From SAR202 cluster bacterium (GTDB taxonomy: Bacteria; Chloroflexota; Dehalococcoidia; Lucifugimonadales; Lucifugimonadaceae): a stretch of 64,000 nucleotides of DNA. Both the position numbers and the translations under genes were made by a program. The notes below the pieces were generated by a model. The model was not told the DNA's origin and made no database searches. It saw only the letters and a program-made list of their open reading frames with translations. This document shows, one piece after another, positions 36,609-45,076 of the stretch (its first letter is position 1; each line of letters opens with the position of its first letter). The stretch lies in contig VFGZ01000026.1 of NCBI GenBank assembly GCA_009392215.1, positions 124,001-188,000 of the forward strand, in the 5' to 3' direction.

Positions 36609-37521
36609 GTTGATTTTCTGATTTTTTCACAGCATGTCCGCCAAATCCATTTCTCATTGCAGCGAGCATCTTACCTCCCAGCGGCTCATCTTGTCTGGAC
36701 CTGAACCTCATCTGTAATGCTGCTGAAATAACGGGTGCTGGGACGGCGAGTTCCACTGAGGTTTCCACGGTCCAGCGCCCTTCTCCGGAATCATCCACCC
36801 ATGAACTTAGTGACTCCAAACTCGGGTCTTTTCCCAATTCTATGGCTGTCAGGTCAAGTAGCCATGACCGTATCACGCTCCCACGGGTCCAGTTTTCGGC
36901 TATGGCAGCTATATCAAGATCGAATTCTTTTTTTGCTGTTAATAATTCAAAGCCCTCGGCATACGCTTGCATTAATCCATATTCGATACCATTGTGAATC
37001 ATTTTGACATAATGTCCAGATCCACTTGGCCCTACGTATAGATTACCTTCCGAATTATCGGGCGCCAGTGTCTGAAAAATGGTTCGGTTACGTTCGTACG
37101 CTTGTCGACTCCCCCCGATAGTTAGGCAGTAACCGTTACTTAATCCCCATACCCCACCGCTGGTTCCCGCATCTAGGAAATCGATACCATTTTGACTTGC
37201 AAATTCGGCACGTCGAATTGATTCTTTGTAGTTGGAGTTTCCTCCATCAATCAGTGTGTCGCCGTTGTCTAGAATTTCTATTAGGCTGTTTAAAATGTTC
37301 TCCGTAATTTCGCCAGCGGGAACCATCACCCATATAGTTCTTGGCCGAACTAGTTGACTGATAATATCTGAAAGTGATCGTGCGCCTAGGGCTCCATTTT
37401 TCGTTAATGCGGCGACCGATGATTCGTCTGAATCATATACGACTACTTGATGGCCGCCACGGATCAGTCGCTCCACCATGTTGCCGCCCATCCTACCGAG
37501 CCCAATCATTCCAAGTTTCAT
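36598..37521 (-). CDS. gnd: 6-phosphogluconate dehydrogenase, short (about 300-residue) form
   Basis: A 307-residue enzyme with MKLGMIGLGRMGGNM, DGGNSNYKES, GTSGGVWGLSNGYCL and the catalytic helix GSGHYVKMIHNGIEYG. It oxidatively decarboxylates 6-phosphogluconate to ribulose 5-phosphate. The short form is often NAD-linked; the cofactor-loop residues VYDSDESS (Asp after strand 2) fit NAD better than NADP. Together with RpiB, transaldolase and Pgi on the same strand it provides a pentose phosphate route. ATG preceded by GGAGATTCTAG. Confidence 0.9.
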   Translation of the reverse strand: MKLGMIGLGRMGGNMVERLIRGGHQVVVYDSDESSVAALTKNGALGARSLSDIISQLVRPRTIWVMVPAGEITENILNSLIEILDNGDTLIDGGNSNYKESIRRAEFASQNGIDFLDAGTSGGVWGLSNGYCLTIGGSRQAYERNRTIFQTLAPDNSEGNLYVGPSGSGHYVKMIHNGIEYGLMQAYAEGFELLTAKKEFDLDIAAIAENWTRGSVIRSWLLDLTAIELGKDPSLESLSSWVDDSGEGRWTVETSVELAVPAPVISAALQMRFRSRQDEPLGGKMLAAMRNGFGGHAVKKSENQHDT

Positions 37522-37622
37522 CTAGAATCTCCGGCTATTATTTCTGATCTAAAATGCCAATACTCGGAAGATGCCACCAAATCTCCGCATTCAGTTACGC
37601 TCGAGATCCTTTTGAGACGGTA

Positions 37623-38480
37623 CTACCTTCGAGTTGATGTGGCGGGAATTGTGACTTTCCACTCACCGTCGGCAACAATCGCCAAGGCATATAATCCTGG
37701 CTCTACCCCAAATACATAATCCGGAGAGAAGTTGATCAATTCAGCCCCAGACCATTTTCCATCAACAACTGACGGGTTGGACTCCATGTTTATGTCTACC
37801 ATCATTTCAGTATGACTTCCGTCGGACTTCAGCAAGTAAGCTTGGAAAATTGTTGAGCCCGTATGTTCCATACTAATTTTGAAGTTTCCTTTATCGAAGT
37901 CGATCCATTTAATTACGGCTTGCCCCGAACCCTGCCAGTCTATGGGTGGTTGCTTACCCCCGGGTGGAATGCCCTGTATTACATCGATGGTCCAGGGCCC
38001 ATCGGCTGTGACCTCCATTGAAACTGCGCCGGGTTCGAGTAGCTCAAATATGCTCTCTTCAGATAGACCCTGTTCTCCTTCACCGGGATCGCCGCTGAAA
38101 TCAGAAGCTTTATATACAGAATGCGCTACAGAACCAGTAAAATTTCCTGTCTCCTTGAAACTGACCTGGGTAGCATCTGCTCCAACTAAACTCACTCCGA
38201 AATCGCCAGAGCCTTCGTGCTTAGTACGTATTATCAGTACACCGCTGTTGAGCATTACATCGTTGAGCGTTGTGTCACCAGAACCACTGTATGATTCGAT
38301 GTTTAATCCGTTATCGGCTTCGGAATCTGAGGAATCTTGTTTAGGAGATGAAATTTCGACTATGGGAAACTCTTCTTTGACAACTACTTCTTCTTCACTG
38401 CCTGATGTCACAGAACGGACTATCAGTATCACAATAATTAACCCTGCTAAACCCAGGATCCACTTAGCCTTTTTACCCAT
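37623..38480 (-). CDS. Membrane-anchored protein with two repeated beta-rich domains
   Basis: A 285-residue protein with one N-terminal TM segment (WILGLAGLIIVILIV), a Glu/Ser-rich linker, then two similar domains of about 100 residues. Each has GSG at the start, an H-x-GS pair (HEGSGDF and HTGSTIF), a PG turn (LEPGAVSMEV and VEPGLYALAI) and ends ADGPWTIDVI or ADGEWKVTIP. This is an internal duplication of a beta-sandwich-like unit facing outside. No catalytic motif. Probably a surface-binding or sensing protein. It lies between gnd and the DUF2090 gene on the same strand but with gaps of about 100 and 170 nt. Confidence 0.65.
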   Translation of the reverse strand: MGKKAKWILGLAGLIIVILIVRSVTSGSEEEVVVKEEFPIVEISSPKQDSSDSEADNGLNIESYSGSGDTTLNDVMLNSGVLIIRTKHEGSGDFGVSLVGADATQVSFKETGNFTGSVAHSVYKASDFSGDPGEGEQGLSEESIFELLEPGAVSMEVTADGPWTIDVIQGIPPGGKQPPIDWQGSGQAVIKWIDFDKGNFKISMEHTGSTIFQAYLLKSDGSHTEMMVDINMESNPSVVDGKWSGAELINFSPDYVFGVEPGLYALAIVADGEWKVTIPATSTRR

Positions 38481-38649
38481 ACGAAAATTACTCCTAAGCG
38501 CCTTAAGACCTCTGCGCTAGTACATATTTTAGTCTGCCCAAAAGACTTGTGCTGTTTGCTTTTAATCTTTGGGTACTCGGTCGATTATAATTTACTTATT
38601 TAGTGTAGTTGGTGCCCTTTTTATTTTGCGACGGCGTCAGAGCGCTTTC

Positions 38650-39537
38650 TTAGAAAACTGCGGAAGTTGCTCGGGACTCTTCAAACAGCTTACTCATACT
38701 TATCAAATGGTTTGCTATGGAACCGATGGCTTCATCTCGCCCGATCGTTTTTTGGGTAAATTCGACCAATTGATGGTAGTAGGCACCTGGGCCTATTAGC
38801 AGACCGTCGATTCCATGTGTTCGTGCGGCAAGTTGTGTGATGTGTTTTTCGTTTGCCGTCAGTTGATTAGAGTTTCTATTTTGGAAATCATCTGATGCTG
38901 ACAGTAGCACCCTAGTCGGTCGACCATCTATATGTGCCTGAGCGGCGAGTGTTGCTGTGGAGGATTCAATGCCCTGTGGATCAAATGCCCAAAATGCAGA
39001 ATCAACTCCAACATCCTGAAATTGCTGTATTGATTTCACAAGCAAGTTTGCACGAGCTTTCATCGAGTTGCCAAACGTATCAATTTGGGCGGCGGTTGGA
39101 GTGTTATCGAGCTCGATGATCAAAGGGATTGAGCCCTTTTCATTATTGCTCGATAAGACCTTTAATTGTTTCAAGAACTGTTGGCGAGTATTCGGAGGGC
39201 TGTCAGGATTGAAGCTAAGATGTATACCGATATAGTCTACGAATAGATCTTGTACGGTTCCCAACCCGCTTCCGGGTGATGCGGAAGTCGCTATTGACAT
39301 TGCTTTCGCCCGGAGTAAAACGGACTCGCCAAGATCCCGGTCTGCCCATATGGCAATATTGGATGGAGGAATTCCCTGCTTGATAGCGGCCTTGACCCCT
39401 TCGAATACGACGCGTTTCAAATTGGCCGCCTCCACACGGTCTGCCGATGAGGGCTTGCCTGTGATAGCTAGGACATCTGCATATAAGTCAACTCGTTCAT
39501 CCAGTGTGAGGACAAAAAAAGGGAGAGTTTCTTTCAT
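38650..39537 (-). CDS. DUF2090-type TIM-barrel protein (aldolase-like)
   Basis: A 295-residue protein that follows, segment by segment, the DUF2090 domain known from the C-terminus of bifunctional IolC-type proteins: VFEGVKAAIKQGIPPSNIAI, FNPDSPPNTRQQFLKQLKVL, LVKSIQQFQDVGVDSAFW, DGLLIGPGAYY and IGRDEAIGSIANHL. The family's usual Lys after the VDSAFW position is Ala here and the usual R-Y-N before P reads SFNP, so activity may be altered or lost. ATG 39537 is chosen; TTG 39549 in frame is possible. It follows pgi by 43 nt in the pentose phosphate run. Confidence 0.65.
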   Translation of the reverse strand: MKETLPFFVLTLDERVDLYADVLAITGKPSSADRVEAANLKRVVFEGVKAAIKQGIPPSNIAIWADRDLGESVLLRAKAMSIATSASPGSGLGTVQDLFVDYIGIHLSFNPDSPPNTRQQFLKQLKVLSSNNEKGSIPLIIELDNTPTAAQIDTFGNSMKARANLLVKSIQQFQDVGVDSAFWAFDPQGIESSTATLAAQAHIDGRPTRVLLSASDDFQNRNSNQLTANEKHITQLAARTHGIDGLLIGPGAYYHQLVEFTQKTIGRDEAIGSIANHLISMSKLFEESRATSAVF

Positions 39538-39579
39538 TGAGCTAGTCAAAAGTTCAGCCGTTGTTTGTTGTAAATTCCA

Positions 39580-41193
39580 TTAAAAGCTTTCGCGTATCCC
39601 ACACCTGAGTTCTTCGATTGCTTTGTGCCCCAATAGAATCTGATTAACGTTTTGTCCCTGGTGAGCCATCGCACTAAAATCACCTTCTGCAAGTGCCCTA
39701 GTTAAATCACCAAAGGTGTAATTTGTGTTAGGCACAGGCAAATCATCGTATTTCCCTGACACGAAGCACAGAACCGACAAGTTATTTGGACCTCCTTTGT
39801 AAAGCTGTCCGATTGAGTGCAGGTAACGAGGCCCGTAACCGAAGGTCGTTGCAACTCCTGTTTTTTCTGAGATGGCTGCGCGTAATTCCATAAAGGTTTC
39901 GGTTAATGCGTCCGACTCTGGCATGAAAGCAGTTAATCCGACGTATTGTGGAGGAGTATTCGCGCTGATCACTTGTAATGCTTGCGTTAAATCACTTTTC
40001 ACAAAATTTGACCTATCTTGCGACAACAGTTTTCGTGTTCTGACCTTCGATGATTCGACGTCTGGTTGATCAAATGGATAAATTCCCATAAGGGCAGATG
40101 CCGTTGCTGTTGCGAACTGCCACCTAAAAAACTCACCCGCAATTTCGTGGATATCTGGAGTAAAAGTTTTGACCACAAAAACGGGATGTCCTGCACTATT
40201 TATCTCAGCCAGAAAGTCTGTATATTTTGGCCCGTAACCATTGGGGTCGAAAATAATGAATTGACGGTCATTTCCGTAACTAATTGGGTTCAGGAAAGGT
40301 TCGTTTGCTATCGGGATAAGTCCCTTTCGATTCTTGCCGGTTGACTCTGCAAGGAGTTGTTCGACCCACATCGCGAAGGCAGAGTATTTTTTAGGAGTGA
40401 TCAAGGTGACCTTATCGCGCCCCATCAGTGCATTAGACGCCATAAACGCTCCGAGTTCCAATCCAGGATTATCTATGGAATCTGATCGACATCTTAGGGC
40501 CATTGACCTGGAAAACTCAGCGAATTTCCGGATGTCTAATCCTGCCGCCGCCGCTGGCACCATTCCAAATGCACTTAGTGCTGAAAACCTGCCTCCCACG
40601 TCTTCTGGAGTTTGAACCCATGTGCCAAATTCACCTTCCCGTGCCCTTTCAGATAGCGGAGTATGCGGATCTGAAAGAGCGATGAAATTGGAACTGTTAC
40701 TTGAATAGTTTGTCTTAGGGTTATCTAAAGAGCGGAAGTGTGATTCCAGTGACAGGGTTTCTATTGTTGAGCCGGATTTGCTCGATACAAAGAACAGACT
40801 TTTATTTGGCTCAAGCTTTTTGCTGACCTCGTTAATGGTTGCGGGGATCACGGTGTCTATAATGTGGAATGTTAAATTTGGAGTTTTTCCCCGTGCGGAC
40901 TCTTTGAACAGCTCATTTAGGACGAGCGACGTCATACTACTGCCGCCCATACCGAGCAGGACGACATCCGAGAATCCGTCCTCCAAAATCTGGCTATTCA
41001 GACTTTGGAAATGATCAGCTAAAACCGATAATTTATTTGGTAAGTCTAACCACCCTAATGTTTTTTCGGTCGGTTCTGATCTTGCTGATGGTTCGGGCCA
41101 AAGATTGGAATCCCGATTCCATAGTTTAGACGCAAATGAGGAGTCCACAAGACATCCAAGCGCAACACTCGCCGAGTTCTGTTCGTCAACCAA
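39580..41193 (-). CDS. pgi: Glucose-6-phosphate isomerase
   Basis: A 537-residue protein with sugar-isomerase (SIS) elements GMGGSSMTSLVL and SSKSGSTIETLSLE, then MWVEQLLAESTGKNRKGLIP containing the PGI signature. It interconverts glucose 6-phosphate and fructose 6-phosphate. This is the Pgi type often found fused behind transaldolase in Chloroflexota, Cyanobacteria and Actinobacteria; here the two are separate genes 41 nt apart. Cytoplasmic. Confidence 0.88.
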   Translation of the reverse strand: MVDEQNSASVALGCLVDSSFASKLWNRDSNLWPEPSARSEPTEKTLGWLDLPNKLSVLADHFQSLNSQILEDGFSDVVLLGMGGSSMTSLVLNELFKESARGKTPNLTFHIIDTVIPATINEVSKKLEPNKSLFFVSSKSGSTIETLSLESHFRSLDNPKTNYSSNSSNFIALSDPHTPLSERAREGEFGTWVQTPEDVGGRFSALSAFGMVPAAAAGLDIRKFAEFSRSMALRCRSDSIDNPGLELGAFMASNALMGRDKVTLITPKKYSAFAMWVEQLLAESTGKNRKGLIPIANEPFLNPISYGNDRQFIIFDPNGYGPKYTDFLAEINSAGHPVFVVKTFTPDIHEIAGEFFRWQFATATASALMGIYPFDQPDVESSKVRTRKLLSQDRSNFVKSDLTQALQVISANTPPQYVGLTAFMPESDALTETFMELRAAISEKTGVATTFGYGPRYLHSIGQLYKGGPNNLSVLCFVSGKYDDLPVPNTNYTFGDLTRALAEGDFSAMAHQGQNVNQILLGHKAIEELRCGIRESF

Positions 41194-41234
41194 ATCGACT
41201 ATCTCCAGCTGGCTGAATGAAGTGGTCTTTTTTC

Positions 41235-42335
41235 CTAACCTATGGCCTGCAATTTTCCATCGATTCTATTAAGCAGAGACTCATATGAATCGGCGAATGC
41301 CTGAACTCCGGCTATCAGAAGTTCGTTAGTAATCGAATCAATAGAAACTCCTGCTTCAGCAAGGGCTTTCATTTCAGACCGGGCTTTATCGTGTCCAGTA
41401 GTTAGGTTAGATCCTGGTTTACCATGATCCTGAAAAGCCGTCATGGTGGTCTCAGGAACAGTGTTGACTGTATCCGGACCCATTAGTTCATCTACGTACA
41501 TCGTATCGGGATATGCGGGGTTCTTTACGCCAGTAGATGCCCACAAAGGTCGTTGGACCTGCGCACCCGTTGTGTGCAGAGGGAAGAATGTTCCTCCCCC
41601 GCCTAGATTTCGATCAAACAATTCATTGAACCTAGCGTATGCAAGTTTAGCGTTGGCGGTACCTATTTTCCCTTTTAGCTCGTGTCCATGGGGGAGGGCG
41701 TTATCGACAGACGTATCGACTCTGCTTACGAAGAACGAGGCAACAGATGCTACTGTCGATGACTGGCCTTTTCCAGATTGAGCAAACTGAGTTAAACCTT
41801 CGATATAGGCTTGAGCTGCAGCGGTGTATGCATCGATTGAAAACAGCAAAGTAACATTTACGTTGATGCCCTCGGAAATCAACGTTTTTATAGCAGGGAT
41901 GCCCGATGGCGTTCCGGGTACTTTGATCATCACATTGGGGCGATTTATTGCTGCCCACAATCGGCGAGCTTCATTGATTGTGCCTTCAGTGTCATGCGCA
42001 AGAACTGGTGAAACTTCAATGCTCACAAAACCGTCTCTAGTATGGCTACGGTTATATACGGGTCGTAGCACGTCGGCAGCGTCGCCAATGTCTTCTACTG
42101 CAAGGCGTTCAAATATGATCTCTCGACTAGCCCCGTCTTTTGCATATTCGATTAGTGACTCATCGTAAATATCGCTTTCCGCTAGGGCGTTATCGAATAT
42201 TGAAGGATTCGAAGTGACACCGGTTACCCCGAGACGGACGAATTTTTCGAGTTCCCCTGAATTGATCATTTGGCGGCTGATTGAGTCGAGCCATATCGAT
42301 TGGCCATTCTCTTTTGCTAATTGAATGTTATTCAT
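41235..42335 (-). CDS. tal: Transaldolase
   Basis: A 366-residue enzyme with WLDSISRQMINSGELEKF, GVTSNPSIFDNAL, the Schiff-base Lys in MIKVPGTPSG and FFVSRVDTSVD. The start chosen is ATG 42335, which gives the normal MNNIQLAKENGQSIW N-terminus; the open frame continues upstream into rpiB, but that part is unlike the family. No strong ribosome site, so coupling to the preceding gene is possible. It transfers a dihydroxyacetone unit between sedoheptulose 7-phosphate and glyceraldehyde 3-phosphate. Confidence 0.9.
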   Translation of the reverse strand: MNNIQLAKENGQSIWLDSISRQMINSGELEKFVRLGVTGVTSNPSIFDNALAESDIYDESLIEYAKDGASREIIFERLAVEDIGDAADVLRPVYNRSHTRDGFVSIEVSPVLAHDTEGTINEARRLWAAINRPNVMIKVPGTPSGIPAIKTLISEGINVNVTLLFSIDAYTAAAQAYIEGLTQFAQSGKGQSSTVASVASFFVSRVDTSVDNALPHGHELKGKIGTANAKLAYARFNELFDRNLGGGGTFFPLHTTGAQVQRPLWASTGVKNPAYPDTMYVDELMGPDTVNTVPETTMTAFQDHGKPGSNLTTGHDKARSEMKALAEAGVSIDSITNELLIAGVQAFADSYESLLNRIDGKLQAIG

Positions 42336-42397
42336 ATTTTTTTGCGTTTCACCGTTATTAGTTGATCTGTTGCAGTGTTTTATGGCAGAGGCGATTG

Positions 42398-42862
42398 TTA
42401 TTGACTTGGAATCTGACTTTTCTCGATAGCTGATACTTTGTCTAATCGCCTTTGGAATCGAGGTTCGTTGACCTCTAATTGCGCATTGATAAACGATTTC
42501 ACGAGATCCTCTGCTAGCGCCACACCGACCACACGAGCCCCCAAGCATAAAACGTTCATATCATCATGCTGAACGCCCTGACCTGCTGAGTAGGTGTCGT
42601 GGCACAATCCAGCTCTTACACCTGGGAATTTATTCGCTGTTATTGTCGCTCCGACTCCACTTCCACATATGATGATTCCTCGTTTTGCGTTGCCTGCTTG
42701 CACCGCAGCTGCTACCGGAGCAGCAAAATCAGGAAAATCATCCTCCGGGTCAAATTCGTGCGCTCCTTGGTCTATGACCTCATGACCCAGACTTTCAAGA
42801 AGTTTCACTAAGTCAGACTTGAGTTCGTATCCACCGTGATCGGCGCCGATTGCCACTTTCAT
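42398..42862 (-). CDS. rpiB: Ribose-5-phosphate isomerase B
   Basis: A 154-residue protein of the RpiB/LacAB family: KVAIGADHGGYELK, GIIICGSGVGATITANK with the catalytic Cys, and GLCHDTYSAGQGVQHDDMNVLCLG. It interconverts ribulose 5-phosphate and ribose 5-phosphate; Allose-type activity cannot be excluded. First gene of the minus-strand pentose phosphate run rpiB, tal, pgi, DUF2090. Confidence 0.92.
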   Translation of the reverse strand: MKVAIGADHGGYELKSDLVKLLESLGHEVIDQGAHEFDPEDDFPDFAAPVAAAVQAGNAKRGIIICGSGVGATITANKFPGVRAGLCHDTYSAGQGVQHDDMNVLCLGARVVGVALAEDLVKSFINAQLEVNEPRFQRRLDKVSAIEKSQIPSQ

Positions 42863-42976
42863 TACAGTCCAGCCTGTTCGGGTATTTTAAGACCTAATTG
42901 AGTAAATCATTTTCGTCGTAAATTTCATATTTTGCTACCCGAAGCCTTCATTATTTGGGTTTTGTTGCCCTTTCAT

Positions 42977-43936
42977 CTACCAATAACGACCGGCACCTGC
43001 GACCTTGACCCGGACGGAATAAAGTGATGTGTCACCACAAATATATATACGCTTTCCGTCTTTATCGCCGAATACGAGATTAGCTGTTGCCTGTTCTGGG
43101 ATTAGAATTTTTCCCAATAATGTCCCACTGGCTGAGTAGCACTGCACGCCATCCATGGCGCTGGTCCAGATGTTCCCCTGCTCATCAACTCGTAAACCGT
43201 CTGCGGCGCCTGGTCGAACTTCTGCGAATAATCTGCGGTTTGACAATGCGGTCGCATCTTTGGTCACATCGAATACCGCAATATTTTTTGGTTCCCCGGT
43301 GTCGGCGAGGTAGAGCATCGTTTCATCTGGGGAAAATGCAAGGCCATTGGGGCGGTCTGCGACATCATCGACGATGGAAAGTTCTTTCGATTGAGGGTCA
43401 AATCTGTAAGTGAAGTTACCTTCCAACTCCGATTCACGCTGATTACCCTCACGATTGGAAAGAATTCCGTAAGGAGGATCAGTGAACCATATTGTTCCAT
43501 CTGATTTCACGACGAGATCGTTTGGCGAGTTAAGGCGCTTACCCTGCCAGTTATCTATAAGGCATGTCACTGAGCCGTCTGGTTCAGTCCGCGAAATTCT
43601 GTTTGCGGCATGTTCGCATGAAACAAGTCGGCCCTGCTGGTCACGGAAGTGACCGTTTGTGTTGTTGCAGGGTTCTCGAAATACCGAAGTGACCCCTGAC
43701 CCTGCATCAAATTTTAGTATGCGGTTATTAGGAATATCAGACCATAATACGTAATCGCCTTCCGGGAAATAGGCAGGCCCTTCAGCCCATTCACAACCTT
43801 CCCAATGCTTTTCAATTTGGGCGTTTACATCGATTAATTCATGGAAAAAATCATCGATCACTTCTATACCCTGCAGTAAATCTTGGGCTGCTCTTGTAGA
43901 CCGGTGATTTGAAAATGTCTTAGGTTCCGCAGTCAT
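42977..43936 (-). CDS. SMP-30/gluconolactonase family protein (tandem copy 2)
   Basis: A 319-residue six-bladed propeller with an N-terminal extension of about 45 residues. Metal-site residues: Glu in EWAEGPAYFP, Asn in LNSPNDLVVKSDG and RPNGLAFSPD, Asp in AADGLRVDEQG. It shares SDIPNNRI, SPND-VVKSDG-IWFTDP and REP-cys-N-NG segments with the preceding gene at 43999, so they arose by tandem duplication. Likely a sugar lactonase making aldonate for the kinase and dehydratases nearby. The start ATG 43936 has a weak GAGA site. Confidence 0.85.
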   Translation of the reverse strand: MTAEPKTFSNHRSTRAAQDLLQGIEVIDDFFHELIDVNAQIEKHWEGCEWAEGPAYFPEGDYVLWSDIPNNRILKFDAGSGVTSVFREPCNNTNGHFRDQQGRLVSCEHAANRISRTEPDGSVTCLIDNWQGKRLNSPNDLVVKSDGTIWFTDPPYGILSNREGNQRESELEGNFTYRFDPQSKELSIVDDVADRPNGLAFSPDETMLYLADTGEPKNIAVFDVTKDATALSNRRLFAEVRPGAADGLRVDEQGNIWTSAMDGVQCYSASGTLLGKILIPEQATANLVFGDKDGKRIYICGDTSLYSVRVKVAGAGRYW

Positions 43937-43998
43937 GGTTATTTCTCGTTGAACTTACTAGATTAGAAAAATGATCACATTAGAAAATTGTAGGTCAA

Positions 43999-44916
43999 TT
44001 AACTTTGGGGTCGAGACGCTCCTGCAATGTTAAGTTCGATGCTCCATATTGAACTTGTAGCGCCGATAAATAGTGTTTGGTTGTCCGACATGCCAAATGA
44101 TAGATTCGCAGCTACTTCGGGAGTATGGATTTTACCCATAAGTGTGCCTGCGGGGCTAAAGACTTGCACACCATCTCCTACAGCCACCCAAATATTGCCG
44201 TCCGTGTCGGATCTAAACCCGTCGGGGACGTACGGGTTAACTTCAGCAAATAGTCTGGGGTTTTCCAAGCGATTACCTCTTACATCGAAGGCCATCAACT
44301 GATGCGGCCTGAACTCGCCATGGGTACGGCCAGTATCGCCGACGTAAAGAATCGATTCGTCGGTCGAAAATGTAATCCCGTTGGGTTTATCGAAATCTTC
44401 GCTTACTACTGAGATGTCAAGTGTCTCGGGATCTACCCTGAAGACCCGGTTGCGGTCTTGTTCGGGCATCTCTCCATGTCCAAGTTCGGGGTGTAAGAAT
44501 CCATAATCTGGATCTGTGAACCAAATTGAACCATCCGATTTAACCGCTACGTCGTTTGGTGATGTTAGTTTTCCACCGTTGAAAGAATCAGCAATAGTTA
44601 TCATTGTTCCGTCATGCTCTTCACGGACTACCGCTCTTCCACGTGTTAAGCAGGACAGAACACGTCCTTCGTTATCAACCGTATTTCCATTTGCGCATCC
44701 TGATGGTTCACGGTAAATATCAAAGCCCTCGAGCTCGTTCCAACTAACGATTCGGTTATTTGGGATATCACTGACAATAATTTTATTTTGATCCGGTATC
44801 CAGCAGACACCTTCAGCGAATGCCAGTCCGTCGACAAGTAGATTCAGCTTGGGATTCGGTCCGATGGCTCTCTGAAACTCATCATCGAAAATTTCAAACT
44901 GTTCTACTGCTGTCAT
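43999..44916 (-). CDS. SMP-30/gluconolactonase family protein (tandem copy 1)
   Basis: A 305-residue propeller with AFAEGVCWIPD, LTSPNDVAVKSDG, DKPNGITFSTD and VPDGFRSDTDG, giving the Glu, Asn, Asn and Asp of the metal site. Start ATG 44916 is fixed by CAGGAG ten bases upstream; the open frame reaches 45027 but would intrude into the divergent promoter region. 62 nt separate it from the second copy, so both are probably one transcript. The pair likely differ in lactone specificity. Confidence 0.85.
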   Translation of the reverse strand: MTAVEQFEIFDDEFQRAIGPNPKLNLLVDGLAFAEGVCWIPDQNKIIVSDIPNNRIVSWNELEGFDIYREPSGCANGNTVDNEGRVLSCLTRGRAVVREEHDGTMITIADSFNGGKLTSPNDVAVKSDGSIWFTDPDYGFLHPELGHGEMPEQDRNRVFRVDPETLDISVVSEDFDKPNGITFSTDESILYVGDTGRTHGEFRPHQLMAFDVRGNRLENPRLFAEVNPYVPDGFRSDTDGNIWVAVGDGVQVFSPAGTLMGKIHTPEVAANLSFGMSDNQTLFIGATSSIWSIELNIAGASRPQS

Positions 44917-45076
44917 CGGCGAATTTCTCCTGAACCGATTATGGTCATTTATCAACACTGCGAGCGTATCATCCGCGAGTAGGATTGACGATACTTCTAC
45001 CTCTTGTACGCTAATATCATTGGTCAATATTAGTATTAGTTTTTACAAAAAGGTGTGTATTCGAGTGGTTTTGGAA

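Noticed and set aside
42336-42548. 71-codon N-terminal extension of transaldolase into rpiB
   Set aside because: It reads the rpiB gene out of frame and is Ser/Arg/Cys-rich; the normal transaldolase start is ATG 42335.
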